Origin: S012-109 sp964425105
GTDB taxonomy: Bacteria; Pseudomonadota; Gammaproteobacteria; SZUA-140
Reading direction: 5' to 3'
Assembly (NCBI GenBank): GCA_964425105.1
Contig: CAYRLE010000027.1
Span: 1-30,982, forward strand
Length of the DNA stretch: 30,982 nucleotides
This document shows positions 1 through 8,030 of this stretch, one piece after another (position 1 is the stretch's first letter; every line of letters begins with the position of its first letter). The notes under the pieces were generated by a model. The model did no database searches. It saw only the letters and a program-made list of their open reading frames with translations, and was not told where the DNA came from. The position numbers were made by a program, and so were the translations under genes.

Positions 1-1821
1 CTTCTGCAGCACGTCCACGATGCGGTACTTGTCCTCCGGCACCACCTCGGCGAAGATGTCCACCGCCTCCACCATCTCGATGATCTCGGATTCGTGGGCC
101 TGGATCAGGCCGCGGCTCAGCTTGCGGGTATCGAAGGCCTTGTGGACCTCATCAGCCACCTGCTGCGCGAACCGTTCTGCTTCCTCATCCGAGACCTCGG
201 CTTTCTGGAGCCTGCGGTAAATGGCGGCCGCCATGATCTCCGTCAAGGTCAGCAGCTCCTCGCTGCCGCCGCTCTTGAGGTCCGCGGCGCGTATGGCGCG
301 TCCTTCCAGGCCCAGGATGTGACCGATCTCCCGGGCGATGGCCAGGTTGTCCCCCGTCACCATCTTGACCCGCACACCATGGCGGCGCATGTCGTCGATC
401 ACCGCCTTGGAGTCGTCGCGTGGCGGATCGTAGAGAGGGATCAGGCCCAGCAGGGTGATGTTCTCACCATCCTGGCGTGCCACGGCGAGGGTGCGGTAGC
501 CCTTGCTGGCCAGGCGTTCCACCTCCTGTTCGATGCGCTGTCGTTGCTCATCGGCTGGCTGGGCCAGATCCAGCAGCACCTGGGCGGCACCCTTGATGGC
601 GGTGAAGCACTCATCACCCTTGCTCACCACGGCCTCGGTGCGCTTGCGGATGGGGTCGAAGGGCGTGAACTGTCCCTGATGCCAGTCCTGCCAGCGGGCT
701 GCCAGTTGCTGCTCTTCGATATATCGGAAGATGGGCAGCTCGATGGGGTCGTGGTTCTCCGGCCTGGAGGCCAGGGCGGCCACCAGGAACAGTTCAGCTT
801 CGTCATGGCCGGGGAAAGGCAGTGGGTCGGCCACCTGCATCTCATTCTTGGTTAGGGTGCCGGTCTTGTCGGAGCAGAACACATCCACGCCGGCCAGCTC
901 TTCGATGGCCACCAGACGCGAGACAATGGCCTGGCGGCGGGCAAGATTGAGGGCGCCGATGGCCATGGTCACCGACAAGACTGCCGGCAGGGCCACGGGG
1001 ATGGCCGCCACAGTCAGTACCAGGGAGAAACGCGCGATTTCAAGAAAGTTCTCATGACGTGACAGGGCCACGGCCAGGATCAGCCCCACCAGGACGACGG
1101 TGATCAGGATCAGGAAATTGCCGATGCGGATTACCATCTTCTGGAACTGGCTGGTTTGTTGCAACTCGGCCTGGGCTACCAGCGCAACCACAGTATGGAA
1201 ATTGGTCTGCATCCCGGTATTGACCGTCACTGCCAGCATCTCGCCCTGTTTGACGACGGTATTGGCGTAGGCGACATCGCCTGTTTTCTTGCTCACTGGC
1301 AGGGACTCGCCGGTGAGTGCCGACTGGTCGATGAGCAGATAGTCGCCGCTGACCAGCTGTACGTCCGCTGGTATGATATCGCCGATCTTGAGCTTGATGA
1401 TGTCGCCCGGCACCAACTCGCGGGCGGGTAGTGTGAGGAAGCCGCCGTCGCGCAGCACGATGACCTCGTTGGTCAGACGCTGTTTGAGTGCCTTCAGGGC
1501 GTTGAGGGCGCGGTGTTCCTGGATGAAGTCGAGGAAGGCATTCACCAGCAACATGATGAGGATGATGATGAAATCCTCCCATTTCTGCACCATGGCCGAG
1601 AGCAGCGCGGCCACCTCGATCATCCACGGGATGGGGCCCCAGAAGCGGCGCAAGATGCGGTGCCAGAGGGGTTCTTCCTTTTCTTCGGTTTCGTTGGGGC
1701 CGTATTGCTGTTGCCGCTTCGCCGCCTCTTGAGCATTGAGCCCTTGTTCGAGGCTGGTTTCCAGATGCTTGAGGGTGTCGGCCACAGGTTTGCCGGCATA
1801 ATCGTCCGTGGGGCTTGTCAT
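1..1821 (-). CDS. P-type H+-transporting ATPase (P3A family), 3' end outside the window
   Basis: Cytoplasmic-membrane P-type ATPase that probably exports protons using ATP. Only the first 607 codons are visible; the gene runs off the left edge, so the C-terminal membrane helices are missing. Visible in order: an N-terminal cation-ATPase region (residues ~10-75), two early membrane helices, the actuator-domain TGES motif at 170-173, a helix pair ending in the VALPAVLSV segment, the phosphorylation site DKTGTLT with Asp318, the nucleotide domain, and the TGDN hinge with Asp491. The VALPAVL helix with no CPC or CPx metal site, plus an AEVVPEDKY segment, points to plasma-membrane-type proton pumps rather than copper or calcium pumps. 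About 98 residues separate TGDN from AEVVPEDKY, roughly 50 more than in the classic fungal or plant enzymes as I remember them; several bacterial relatives share a helical insert here. An in-frame ATG at 1839 is an alternative start. Ion specificity is inferred. Confidence 0.9.
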   Translation of the reverse strand, partial: MTSPTDDYAGKPVADTLKHLETSLEQGLNAQEAAKRQQQYGPNETEEKEEPLWHRILRRFWGPIPWMIEVAALLSAMVQKWEDFIIILIMLLVNAFLDFIQEHRALNALKALKQRLTNEVIVLRDGGFLTLPARELVPGDIIKLKIGDIIPADVQLVSGDYLLIDQSALTGESLPVSKKTGDVAYANTVVKQGEMLAVTVNTGMQTNFHTVVALVAQAELQQTSQFQKMVIRIGNFLILITVVLVGLILAVALSRHENFLEIARFSLVLTVAAIPVALPAVLSVTMAIGALNLARRQAIVSRLVAIEELAGVDVFCSDKTGTLTKNEMQVADPLPFPGHDEAELFLVAALASRPENHDPIELPIFRYIEEQQLAARWQDWHQGQFTPFDPIRKRTEAVVSKGDECFTAIKGAAQVLLDLAQPADEQRQRIEQEVERLASKGYRTLAVARQDGENITLLGLIPLYDPPRDDSKAVIDDMRRHGVRVKMVTGDNLAIAREIGHILGLEGRAIRAADLKSGGSEELLTLTEIMAAAIYRRLQKAEVSDEEAERFAQQVADEVHKAFDTRKLSRGLIQAHESEIIEMVEAVDIFAEVVPEDKYRIVDVLQK

Positions 1822-2091
1822 GTCGGGTGCCTGCTTCATTCCTGGAAAAGGTGACAGAATCGATTGTAGGCCTGTTGCAATAGGGCGGCAACTTGCTCTG
1901 CCGGCAAATATTCTGCCTGGCAAGCCTGAGTGCTAGGCTGTCGCTATACAATCAGAAGTGTGTCACGCCAACATTGATGGCCGGGTTAATAAAGTATATG
2001 GATCGAATAGCGCCCCCCATGAGGGCAGGGCCATCGTCCTGTGTAGCGCTGTCAGGAAAGAAAGGGCTCTGAATGCTCCAAAGGAGGAAGT

Positions 2092-2502
2092 ATGCACCAG
2101 GCTTGGGAAAAGGATGCCAGTGAACTGCTGGGACGTATTGAGCGGCGCTGGCGATCACGATATAGCGCACAAGAACTGCAACGGCGGATCGTCAACGTCC
2201 TGCAGGCAGTCAAACTTGCCCTGCAACGCGATAGTGCCGATGTCCGACTGATCTTGTCTGCTTATCGCCGTCTTCTGCGCCACGAAATAGAGCGGGAGGA
2301 ATTGGCCCGGGCCAATGAGGCGCTGCGGCGGCTCTTGAAGAGCCTGGGTGTGGCAGTAGTCGGGCTGTTGCCGCTGTCCTTCATCACCTTACCGGCCCTG
2401 TTTGCCTTGGCGCACCGCCTGGGGATAGAGTTGCTGCCTGCTGCTGATGCCGCCGGCGCTGGCAAGACACCGGGAACTTCGGGCCGCAGCCGGAAGAAAT
2501 GA
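2092..2502 (+). CDS. Small LETM1-like membrane protein of unknown function
   Basis: A 136-residue protein whose start is well set by an AGGAGG ribosome site 5-10 bases upstream. The first 80 residues are charged, helical and Arg/Glu-rich, as in a coiled coil. Residues 86-108 form one hydrophobic segment containing LLPLSFITLPALF, followed by HRLGIELLP. A hydrophobic run followed by (K/H)RLGI-LLP resembles the short bacterial LETM1-like proteins, whose eukaryotic relatives affect mitochondrial ion exchange; the bacterial role is not established. The tail after residue 115 is Ala/Gly/Lys-rich and probably disordered. It is transcribed divergently from the proton ATPase, with a 270-base shared spacer, so a link to ion balance is possible but only inferred. 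The gene itself is likely real; the family call is tentative. Confidence 0.7.
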   Translation: MHQAWEKDASELLGRIERRWRSRYSAQELQRRIVNVLQAVKLALQRDSADVRLILSAYRRLLRHEIEREELARANEALRRLLKSLGVAVVGLLPLSFITLPALFALAHRLGIELLPAADAAGAGKTPGTSGRSRKK

Positions 2503-2533
2503 TGCATGTGCTGGCATGCATCGCCGGCCGCTG

Positions 2534-3075
2534 TCAGATTTCATAAGCACCCAGCAGTATCAGTCCCTCCAACATTTCCTTGACGATGCCTGCCGGGCGC
2601 GGATGATGGCGGCCCGCGCGCGTGCGCAGTGTTTCCATCCACTGGGCCAGCCAGTCGATATCTTGTTCGCTGTAGAAGCTGCTCACCACCTCGTAATTGA
2701 GAAACAGGCTGCGGATATCCAGGTTGGCACTGCCGGTGATTGCAAGCGACCTGTCGACCAGCAAGGCCTTGGCGTGCACCATGACATCGGGTAGGAGCCA
2801 GATGCGCGCACCTGCTTTGGCCAGTTCCCTGAGATGGCGGCTGCGGGCAATATCGGCAAGGCGGTGATTCGATTTCTCCGGCAATATCATTCCACTACGA
2901 TGCCCCGAAAAGGCACAAAGATGATGACAATGAGCCAGCTCATGGTGGCCGCCGGTGTGCGCGGGCTGCGCAGGATCTGGGAGGCCAGCAGGAGTGCCAG
3001 CAAGACGCTGAGGATAGTGGCAATATGGAATAGCAGGGGCCAGGCTGAATACAGCATCGTTTGCGGTTCTGCCAT
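2534..3075 (-). pseudogene. Cardiolipin synthase remnant with internal deletion
   Basis: Two pieces of a cardiolipin synthase (phospholipase D superfamily) lie in different frames. The 5' piece (3075-2887) encodes the N-terminal membrane anchor, with one hydrophobic helix and then RSPRTPAATMSWL and a second helix, typical of bacterial Cls. It ends in a stop at 2887. The 3' piece, in another frame from about 2895 to 2534, begins with ILPEKSNHRLADIARSR and carries the second HKD catalytic motif (HAKALLVD, then GSANLD), which belongs near the C-terminus. The first HKD domain, about 250 residues in a normal ~480-residue enzyme, is absent, and the join at 2885-2895 is out of frame. No functional enzyme can be made. 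This is either a decayed gene or an assembly error; the clean join makes a real deletion more likely. Confidence 0.85.
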
Positions 3076-3129
3076 TCTCTGTGCTGTCAGGACTGATTTT
3101 TTGTGGCACTATCTGAGGTATCTTATCAG

Positions 3130-3230
3130 GATCGGCGGGGAGGGGGGATTGAAAATATCCGGAGGCAGCAGCAGGCCCGAGACGCCCCCCCTCTCAATCC
3201 CCTCCACCCCCCTTGAAAAAAGGGCGCCGA
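3130..3230. repeat. G/C-run inverted repeat in spacer
   Basis: The spacer between the broken cardiolipin synthase and the aldolase gene holds a G-rich arm near 3136-3152 (GGGGAGGGGGGATTGA) and a complementary C-rich arm near 3187-3205 (CTCTCAATCCCCTCC). Together they could fold into an imperfect hairpin with a loop of about 35 bases. It resembles a dispersed intergenic repeat more than a terminator, as no T-run follows. No gene was recognised in this spacer. Confidence 0.4.
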
Positions 3231-3375
3231 AAGAGCCAGCACCCAGGGCAGGGGAGGCTGTTTGCTGTTGCAATTCATGGCCTTTTCATGCCGCAATATT
3301 GTATTGTTATGCAACTATCGGGTTTGCCTACCGGCATGACTGGTGCAGATGCCGGTATCAGCAAAGGAGGACAAT

Positions 3376-4398
3376 ATGAACATCCAGGACGATCTGCAGG
3401 ATACCATTGGGCAGATGGTGCAGCGCGGCAAGGGTATCCTTGCCGCCGACGAAAGCCTGCCCACCATCGCCAAGCGCTTCGCCCCCATCGGAGTGGAGTC
3501 CACCCCTGAGACCCGGCGCGCCTATCGCGCGCTGTTGTTCACCGCCCCTGGTATCGAGGACTATCTCAGCGCCGTCATCGAGTTCGAGGAGACCCTGGAG
3601 CAGGCCACGGACGAGGGGGAGCCACTGCCGCTCGCACTGGCACGACGCGGCATCACCCCGGGGGTGAAGGTGGACAAGGGCAAGGGGCCCTTGTCCGGGG
3701 CGCCGGGAGATCTCATCACCTGTGGCCTGGATGGCCTGGCCACGCGGCTGGCGCACTACAAGGAGCGGGGCGCCCGTTTTGCCAAATGGCGTGAGGTCTA
3801 TGCCATCTCATCCATCAATCCCACCTCCCTTGGGTTGCGCGCCAATGCCGAGATGCTGGCCCGCTACGCCGCCGTCTGCCAGGAGTTGGGGGTGGTGCCC
3901 ATCGTCGAGCCCGAGGTGCTGATGGATGGTGATCATGACATCGAGCGTTGCGCAGAGGTTACCGAACAGGTACTGCACAGCGTGTTCCATGCCCTGCATC
4001 TGCACCATGTCTCCCTGGAACACATGATCCTCAAGCCCAACATGGTGCTGCCGGGCAAGGACTGCCGGCGCGCAGCGCCCGAGGAGATTGCCGCGGCGAC
4101 CATCCGGGTCTTCCGCCGCGTAGTGCCCGCCGCCGTGCCCAGCATCAATTTCCTCTCGGGGGGGCAGGGGCCCGAAGAGGCGACGGCCAATCTCAATGCC
4201 ATCAATGCCGGCTTTCCCGACGAGCCCTGGCTGCTCTCCTTTTCCTACGGGCGCGCCCTGCAGCAACCGGTGCTCGAGGCCTGGCAAGGCAAGACGGAGA
4301 ATATTCCGCAGGCCCAAAAGGCCCTGCTCAAGCGCGCCCGTCTCAATGGCGTTGCGCAACTGGGCCAGTATCACGCGGGGATGGAAAACGAAGACTAG
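3376..4398 (+). CDS. Fructose-bisphosphate aldolase, class I
   Basis: Cytosolic enzyme that reversibly cleaves fructose 1,6-bisphosphate to dihydroxyacetone phosphate and glyceraldehyde 3-phosphate, in glycolysis, gluconeogenesis and the Calvin cycle. At 340 residues it has the length of the animal/plant-type class I family. Recognisable parts: GKGILAADES near residue 16, GVKVDKG with the conserved active-site lysine, and the Schiff-base lysine Lys220 in the segment ILKPNMV. FLSGGQ near residue 258 and SFSYGRALQ near 290 bind phosphate. The start at 3376 is preferred over an upstream in-frame ATG at 3343 because AAAGGAGG lies just before it and the family begins close to this point. The ferritin-like gene follows 56 bases downstream on the same strand, so the two may be co-transcribed. 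Confidence 0.95.
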   Translation: MNIQDDLQDTIGQMVQRGKGILAADESLPTIAKRFAPIGVESTPETRRAYRALLFTAPGIEDYLSAVIEFEETLEQATDEGEPLPLALARRGITPGVKVDKGKGPLSGAPGDLITCGLDGLATRLAHYKERGARFAKWREVYAISSINPTSLGLRANAEMLARYAAVCQELGVVPIVEPEVLMDGDHDIERCAEVTEQVLHSVFHALHLHHVSLEHMILKPNMVLPGKDCRRAAPEEIAAATIRVFRRVVPAAVPSINFLSGGQGPEEATANLNAINAGFPDEPWLLSFSYGRALQQPVLEAWQGKTENIPQAQKALLKRARLNGVAQLGQYHAGMENED

Positions 4399-4454
4399 GT
4401 TCCCTAGGTGTCTGTCGTCTTCGCAGCCCCATAACCTGAAGCAAGGAGAATGCC

Positions 4455-4913
4455 ATGACGAATGAACTGGACCGAGCAACCGCTATCACCCACCTCAACA
4501 AGATCCTGGAATTGGAGTTGGCCGGTGTGGTGCGTTATACACACTATGCCCTGATGGTATTTGGCTATAACCGTATCCCCATCGTTTCATGGATGCGCGC
4601 GCAGGCCGAGGAGGGCCTGGTTCACGCCCAGCAGGCGGGTGAGATGATCACCCATCTGGGCGGCCATCCCTCGCTTGCCATCGGCCCCCTCCTGGAAACT
4701 CACAAACATGACATCGGCGACATTCTGCGTGAATCACTGGAACTCGAACGCGCCGCGCTCGAGACCTACAAGGATCTGCTGTCTCTGGTCAAGGACAAAT
4801 CCGTTCTGCTAGAGGAATATGCCCGTCGCATGATCAGTGAGGAGGAATTGCATCAGGGCGAGGTCGATAAGATGTTGCGCAAGCCTGGCGCGGTGGAGTC
4901 ATTCTCCGGCTGA
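4455..4913 (+). CDS. Bacterioferritin-like (ferritin-superfamily) protein
   Basis: A 152-residue, almost all-helical protein of the ferritin superfamily, likely a four-helix bundle with a di-iron centre for iron storage or iron/peroxide detoxification in the cytoplasm. Helix 1 carries ELELAGVVRY (Glu19/Glu21), helix 2 AEEGLVHAQQ, helix 3 LELERAALETY and helix 4 SEEELHQGEV, which holds an E-x-x-H pair. Helix 2 has its Glu four residues before the His rather than the usual three, so metal ligation there may differ. Length and motifs resemble bacterioferritin and its close relatives; a haem-binding Met was not pinned down. AAGGAG lies eight bases upstream of the ATG. The 3' end overlaps the convergent flippase-like gene by 15 bases. 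Confidence 0.85.
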   Translation: MTNELDRATAITHLNKILELELAGVVRYTHYALMVFGYNRIPIVSWMRAQAEEGLVHAQQAGEMITHLGGHPSLAIGPLLETHKHDIGDILRESLELERAALETYKDLLSLVKDKSVLLEEYARRMISEEELHQGEVDKMLRKPGAVESFSG

Positions 4914-5909
4914 GGCAGGTCGTGCCCACAGCCGTTTCCACAGCGCGCGCCCGGCAACGGCGGCGAATACCGGCGCGCCGGCGATGAGGTACCAGTAGAA
5001 GGTGACGAAGCGCCATACCAGGATGGCGGCTGCAGTGGTGGCGCTGTCCAGGTAGGGCGCCAGCAGCAGGCTGCTGCTGGCCTCGGCGCCGCCGCTGCCC
5101 CCGGGCAGGAGGGTGGCCTGTCCCGCGGTGAGGGAGAGCATCTGGACCAGGAAGGCATAGCTCCAGCTGATGCCGCCGCCCAGGGCCCTGACCGCCAGGT
5201 AGAGGATGCTGTAGCGCAGCAGCCAGTGGCCGGTGCAAAGCACGTAGACCGCTGCCAGCCGCGCCCGCGGATAGCCTTGCACCAAGCGCAGGCTGCGCCG
5301 GAACTCCAGGGCGCGGCGAACCAGGCGACGGCGCACTTTGGGCCCTACCTGCAGGCGGCGCAGCAAGCGGCCCAGAGCCAGGAACAACGGCCGGTAGTGG
5401 CGAATGGAGAACCACACCAGGCCGAGGGTGCTCAGCAGGAAGCTGAGCATGAGCGCCAGCTGCCAGGCCAGATGCACGTCTTCGGGGACGATCAGCCAGT
5501 GCAGCAGTACGGCGCCGAGGGCAGTCAGGAAGAAGAGCACATCCATCAGCTGATCGGCGGCGTACAGGGCCAGGGCGCGCGGAGTGCCCAGGCCGTGGCG
5601 CCGCAGCAGCCAGGCGTAGGTGAGGGGGCCGCCGCTGCCTGCCGGGGTGGCGCAGATGGCGAACTCGGTGGCCATCACGGTGGCCAGGGCCTGCCCCTGG
5701 CTGAGGCGCAGGCTGGCGCCGCCGGCAAGGAGGCGCAGGCGTCCGGCATTGAGATTCCAGCCGAGGAAGATCATACCCAGCAGCGTCAGGAGTTCGCCTG
5801 CCGAGACCCTGTTCAGCAACGGCAGCAGATCGCGTCCGCCCAGGAACAGGGGGATCCCGATCCCCAGTCCCAGCCCCAGGGCGATGAGGAGGCCATAGCG
5901 CAGCCTCAT
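4899..5909 (-). CDS. Flippase-like membrane protein (lysylphosphatidylglycerol synthase TM-domain family)
   Basis: A 336-residue polytopic inner-membrane protein with about 7-8 hydrophobic segments from residue 5 to residue 325. The conserved motifs are ATPAGSGGPLTYAWLLRR near residue 88 and LLPGGSGGAEASSSLL near residue 266. These paired PxG(S)GG motifs mark the family that includes YbhN proteins and the membrane half of MprF, known or suspected to move lipids across the bilayer. The aminoacyl-transfer domain of MprF is absent. The ATG at 5909 overlaps the stop of the upstream deacetylase (ATGA), so translation is coupled. It is the last gene of a three-gene minus-strand operon with a glycosyltransferase and a deacetylase, which suggests that it flips the lipid made or modified by them (inference). 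Confidence 0.85.
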   Translation of the reverse strand: MRLRYGLLIALGLGLGIGIPLFLGGRDLLPLLNRVSAGELLTLLGMIFLGWNLNAGRLRLLAGGASLRLSQGQALATVMATEFAICATPAGSGGPLTYAWLLRRHGLGTPRALALYAADQLMDVLFFLTALGAVLLHWLIVPEDVHLAWQLALMLSFLLSTLGLVWFSIRHYRPLFLALGRLLRRLQVGPKVRRRLVRRALEFRRSLRLVQGYPRARLAAVYVLCTGHWLLRYSILYLAVRALGGGISWSYAFLVQMLSLTAGQATLLPGGSGGAEASSSLLLAPYLDSATTAAAILVWRFVTFYWYLIAGAPVFAAVAGRALWKRLWARPASAGE

Positions 5910-6661
5910 GGGCAGAGGCCCAGCCAGCGGGATTTGGTCAGCGGGGTGCGGTGAGAAAGTAATTTCCTGATGGTTTCCAGCCAGTAACGCCGCACTCCCT
6001 TGTGGCGCAGATCCACGGGATGCAGGCCCAGGCGCAGCAGGGGCGCCGTGGCATGGCGCTGCAGCAGATGGTCGTTCCAGCGCCGTGACAGTGTCCTGCG
6101 CCAGGCGCTGCGCGCGCTCCAGACCAGGGTGGGCGCGAACAGGGGCGCGAAGTCCGGCAGGCGCAGCAGGTGGCGGGCATCGCTGGTATAGGACAGGGCG
6201 CAGCGGGACAGGGCCGTGCGCGCCCCTGCACCCAGCAGCCAGGCGGGAGGCACGAAGCCCTGCAGCGGCCAGCCGAGGCGGGCGAACAGCGCCATGCCTT
6301 GTTCCAGGCGCCGCTGCGCCTCGTGTTCACCGATGGCATAGAACTCGCCCTCGTGGGTGTAGACACGGCGCACCAGCCAGCTGCGCGGGCCGGGTGGAAG
6401 GGGCCCGGGGTCGTCATGGTGGTAACCGTGCAGCACCAGTTCGTCATCTTGGGCCAGACGCTGTTCCATGGCGGTGAGAAAGGCCGGCTGCCGGTCGAGC
6501 ATGCCTTGGCGGTGATAGTCCGGCACCACCAGCAAGGTGAGGGGAATGTTTCCCAGGCTTTCGATCTCGGCGACGAAGCCCGCATAGCAGGGCCAGGTGG
6601 CGGGCGCCACGTCGTGCAGGACGACGCAGAAGGCGGCGCCGGTTGTGGTGCGCTCAGCCAT
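5906..6661 (-). CDS. DUF2334 polysaccharide-deacetylase-like protein
   Basis: A 251-residue protein of the carbohydrate-deacetylase NodB-like superfamily (DUF2334 type). Visible motifs: VVLHDVAP at residues 10-17 with the metal-binding/catalytic Asp, HGYHHDDP near residue 58 with the His metal ligands, FVPPAWLLG in the middle, and LGLHPVDLRH near the C-terminus with a further catalytic His. No signal peptide is evident, so it probably works in the cytoplasm on a sugar-lipid or nucleotide-sugar intermediate. The frame is open far upstream, but the ATG at 6661 is chosen because the family starts here and because the upstream reading frame is only the glycosyltransferase read out of frame. It overlaps that gene by eight bases. 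Substrate unknown. Confidence 0.85.
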   Translation of the reverse strand: MAERTTTGAAFCVVLHDVAPATWPCYAGFVAEIESLGNIPLTLLVVPDYHRQGMLDRQPAFLTAMEQRLAQDDELVLHGYHHDDPGPLPPGPRSWLVRRVYTHEGEFYAIGEHEAQRRLEQGMALFARLGWPLQGFVPPAWLLGAGARTALSRCALSYTSDARHLLRLPDFAPLFAPTLVWSARSAWRRTLSRRWNDHLLQRHATAPLLRLGLHPVDLRHKGVRRYWLETIRKLLSHRTPLTKSRWLGLCP

Positions 6662-7778
6662 GGGCAGCGCTCCGCTGCTCTTGCTCGATGGTGGTGCCAC
6701 AGAGGTCCCGATAGTGCCCCAGGAGTTGTGGCAGGACCTTGTCCCAGGCATAGTGGCTGACCACATGGCGGCGGGCGATGCGTCCCATCTCGCGGTAGCC
6801 GTCGGCAAACAGGGCGCGCACGGTGGCGGAGAGATCCGCCCCGGCGGGCGATGCGGCCAGCAGGCCGGTGCCCGGCACCACCAGTTCCGCGACGGCACCG
6901 GCGCGGATGCCCACCACCGGCAGGCCGCAGGCCATGGCCTCCAGTACCACCAAACCGAAGGTTTCACTGGCTCCGCCGTGCAACAGGGCATCGCTGCTGG
7001 CCAGCAGGCGGGCGACCGCTTCCGGATTCAGGAAGCCGCTGCTGCGGCTCACATTGGCCGGCAGCCTGCGGGGCAGGCTGGAACCCACCAGGTGAAGATG
7101 ATAGCCGCGGCCGAGGCGCTGCAGGGTGCGCAGCAGGAGCGGCAGGTTCTTCTCCCGTGAGCCGCGTCCGGCAAAGATCAGCAGCCGGGTGCCGGGGGCG
7201 AGCCCCAGTGTCTCGCGCAGCGCCGGATCCCGCAGGCGCGGATGAAAACGCTCCACGTCTACGCCTAGAGGCTGGACGAAGGTGCGCTCCACACCCAGCC
7301 GGCGCAATTTCCGGGCCATGACCTCGGAGGGGGCCAGGACCCGGTCGAAGCGCTGGTAGAGACGCGCCACATAGGCATCCAGGCCGTGGTTGGCCCACTT
7401 GCCCAGGCGGTTCGCCACCAGGCGCGGCAAATCGGAGTGATAGAAGCCCACTACCGGGATGTCCAGGCGCCGTCCCGCCTCCAGCGCCGCCCAGGGGAGT
7501 ACGTAGGGATCGCCGGCCTCGATGAGGTCGGGCGCCAGGGCCATGAGTTGTTCCACCCACGGCTGGCGGCGCAGGGGAAAGCGATAACCGTGGCCGAAGG
7601 GGAGGGGTGGGGCAGGCAGGGTACAGAGCCCCTGGCGGTACTCCCGGCGCCGCCCCGGTATCAGCAGGTGATGGCGCAGCCCCGCACGCCTTGTCAGCCA
7701 GTCACGCTTTGCTTCGAGATAGGTGCGCACGCCGCCGCTCGACGGTGTCCAGAAAATGGTGATGTCGGCGATATGCAT
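6654..7778 (-). CDS. Glycosyltransferase family 4 (group 1)
   Basis: A 374-residue retaining glycosyltransferase with the GT-B fold, in the cytoplasm or at the inner face of the membrane. The N-terminus has the acceptor-domain glycine motif SSGGVRTYLEAKRDWL (residues 13-28). The C-terminal donor domain has FAGRGSREKNLPLLLRTL near residue 198 and the E-x7-E motif in ASETFGLVVLEAMACGLP near residue 275. The closest general type is the mannosyl/glucosyl transferases that act on lipids. First gene of an operon with the deacetylase and flippase-like genes, which suggests glycolipid synthesis followed by N-deacetylation and transport (inference). GAGG lies five bases upstream of the ATG. Divergent from deaD with a 252-base spacer. 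Confidence 0.9.
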   Translation of the reverse strand: MHIADITIFWTPSSGGVRTYLEAKRDWLTRRAGLRHHLLIPGRRREYRQGLCTLPAPPLPFGHGYRFPLRRQPWVEQLMALAPDLIEAGDPYVLPWAALEAGRRLDIPVVGFYHSDLPRLVANRLGKWANHGLDAYVARLYQRFDRVLAPSEVMARKLRRLGVERTFVQPLGVDVERFHPRLRDPALRETLGLAPGTRLLIFAGRGSREKNLPLLLRTLQRLGRGYHLHLVGSSLPRRLPANVSRSSGFLNPEAVARLLASSDALLHGGASETFGLVVLEAMACGLPVVGIRAGAVAELVVPGTGLLAASPAGADLSATVRALFADGYREMGRIARRHVVSHYAWDKVLPQLLGHYRDLCGTTIEQEQRSAAHG

Positions 7779-7919
7779 AATGCCTCATGGATGGCGCCAC
7801 GGCCGTTTCGTCGCATGCGCAGTTCCCGCCGCATGGGAGGCAACTGAACGGGGCCCGCTAAAAGCCGCCATTATCCAGATAATGCTTGGCTTTGACAAAG
7901 GCGGCGCGCATTGCTGTCC

Positions 7920-7948
7920 TGGCAAAGGGCCGCTGCTTCCGGTATACT
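7920..7948 (+). promoter_or_regulatory. Possible sigma-70 promoter of deaD
   Basis: TATACT at 7943-7948 is a five-of-six match to the -10 consensus. A weak -35-like TGGCAA lies 17 bases upstream at 7920-7925, and a perfect TTGACA at 7892 is too far away to pair with it. This would give a leader of about 75 bases before the deaD start. Assigned by eye only. Confidence 0.35.
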
Positions 7949-8030
7949 GTCGGCCTTTCTATGATCCGGCATCCGCCCGGCGTCGCATGCGGCGCGTTGC
8001 CGTTGCCCCCCATCCTGCAAGGTGAATTCA

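Noticed and set aside
1052..1951. 299-codon minus-strand frame overlapping the proton ATPase
   Set aside because: It is the ATPase read one frame off; the true frame contains TGES, DKTGT and TGDN and runs to the window edge.
7892..7948. TTGACA at 7892 paired with TATACT at 7943 as a promoter
   Set aside because: The gap is 45 bases, far above the usual 16-18.
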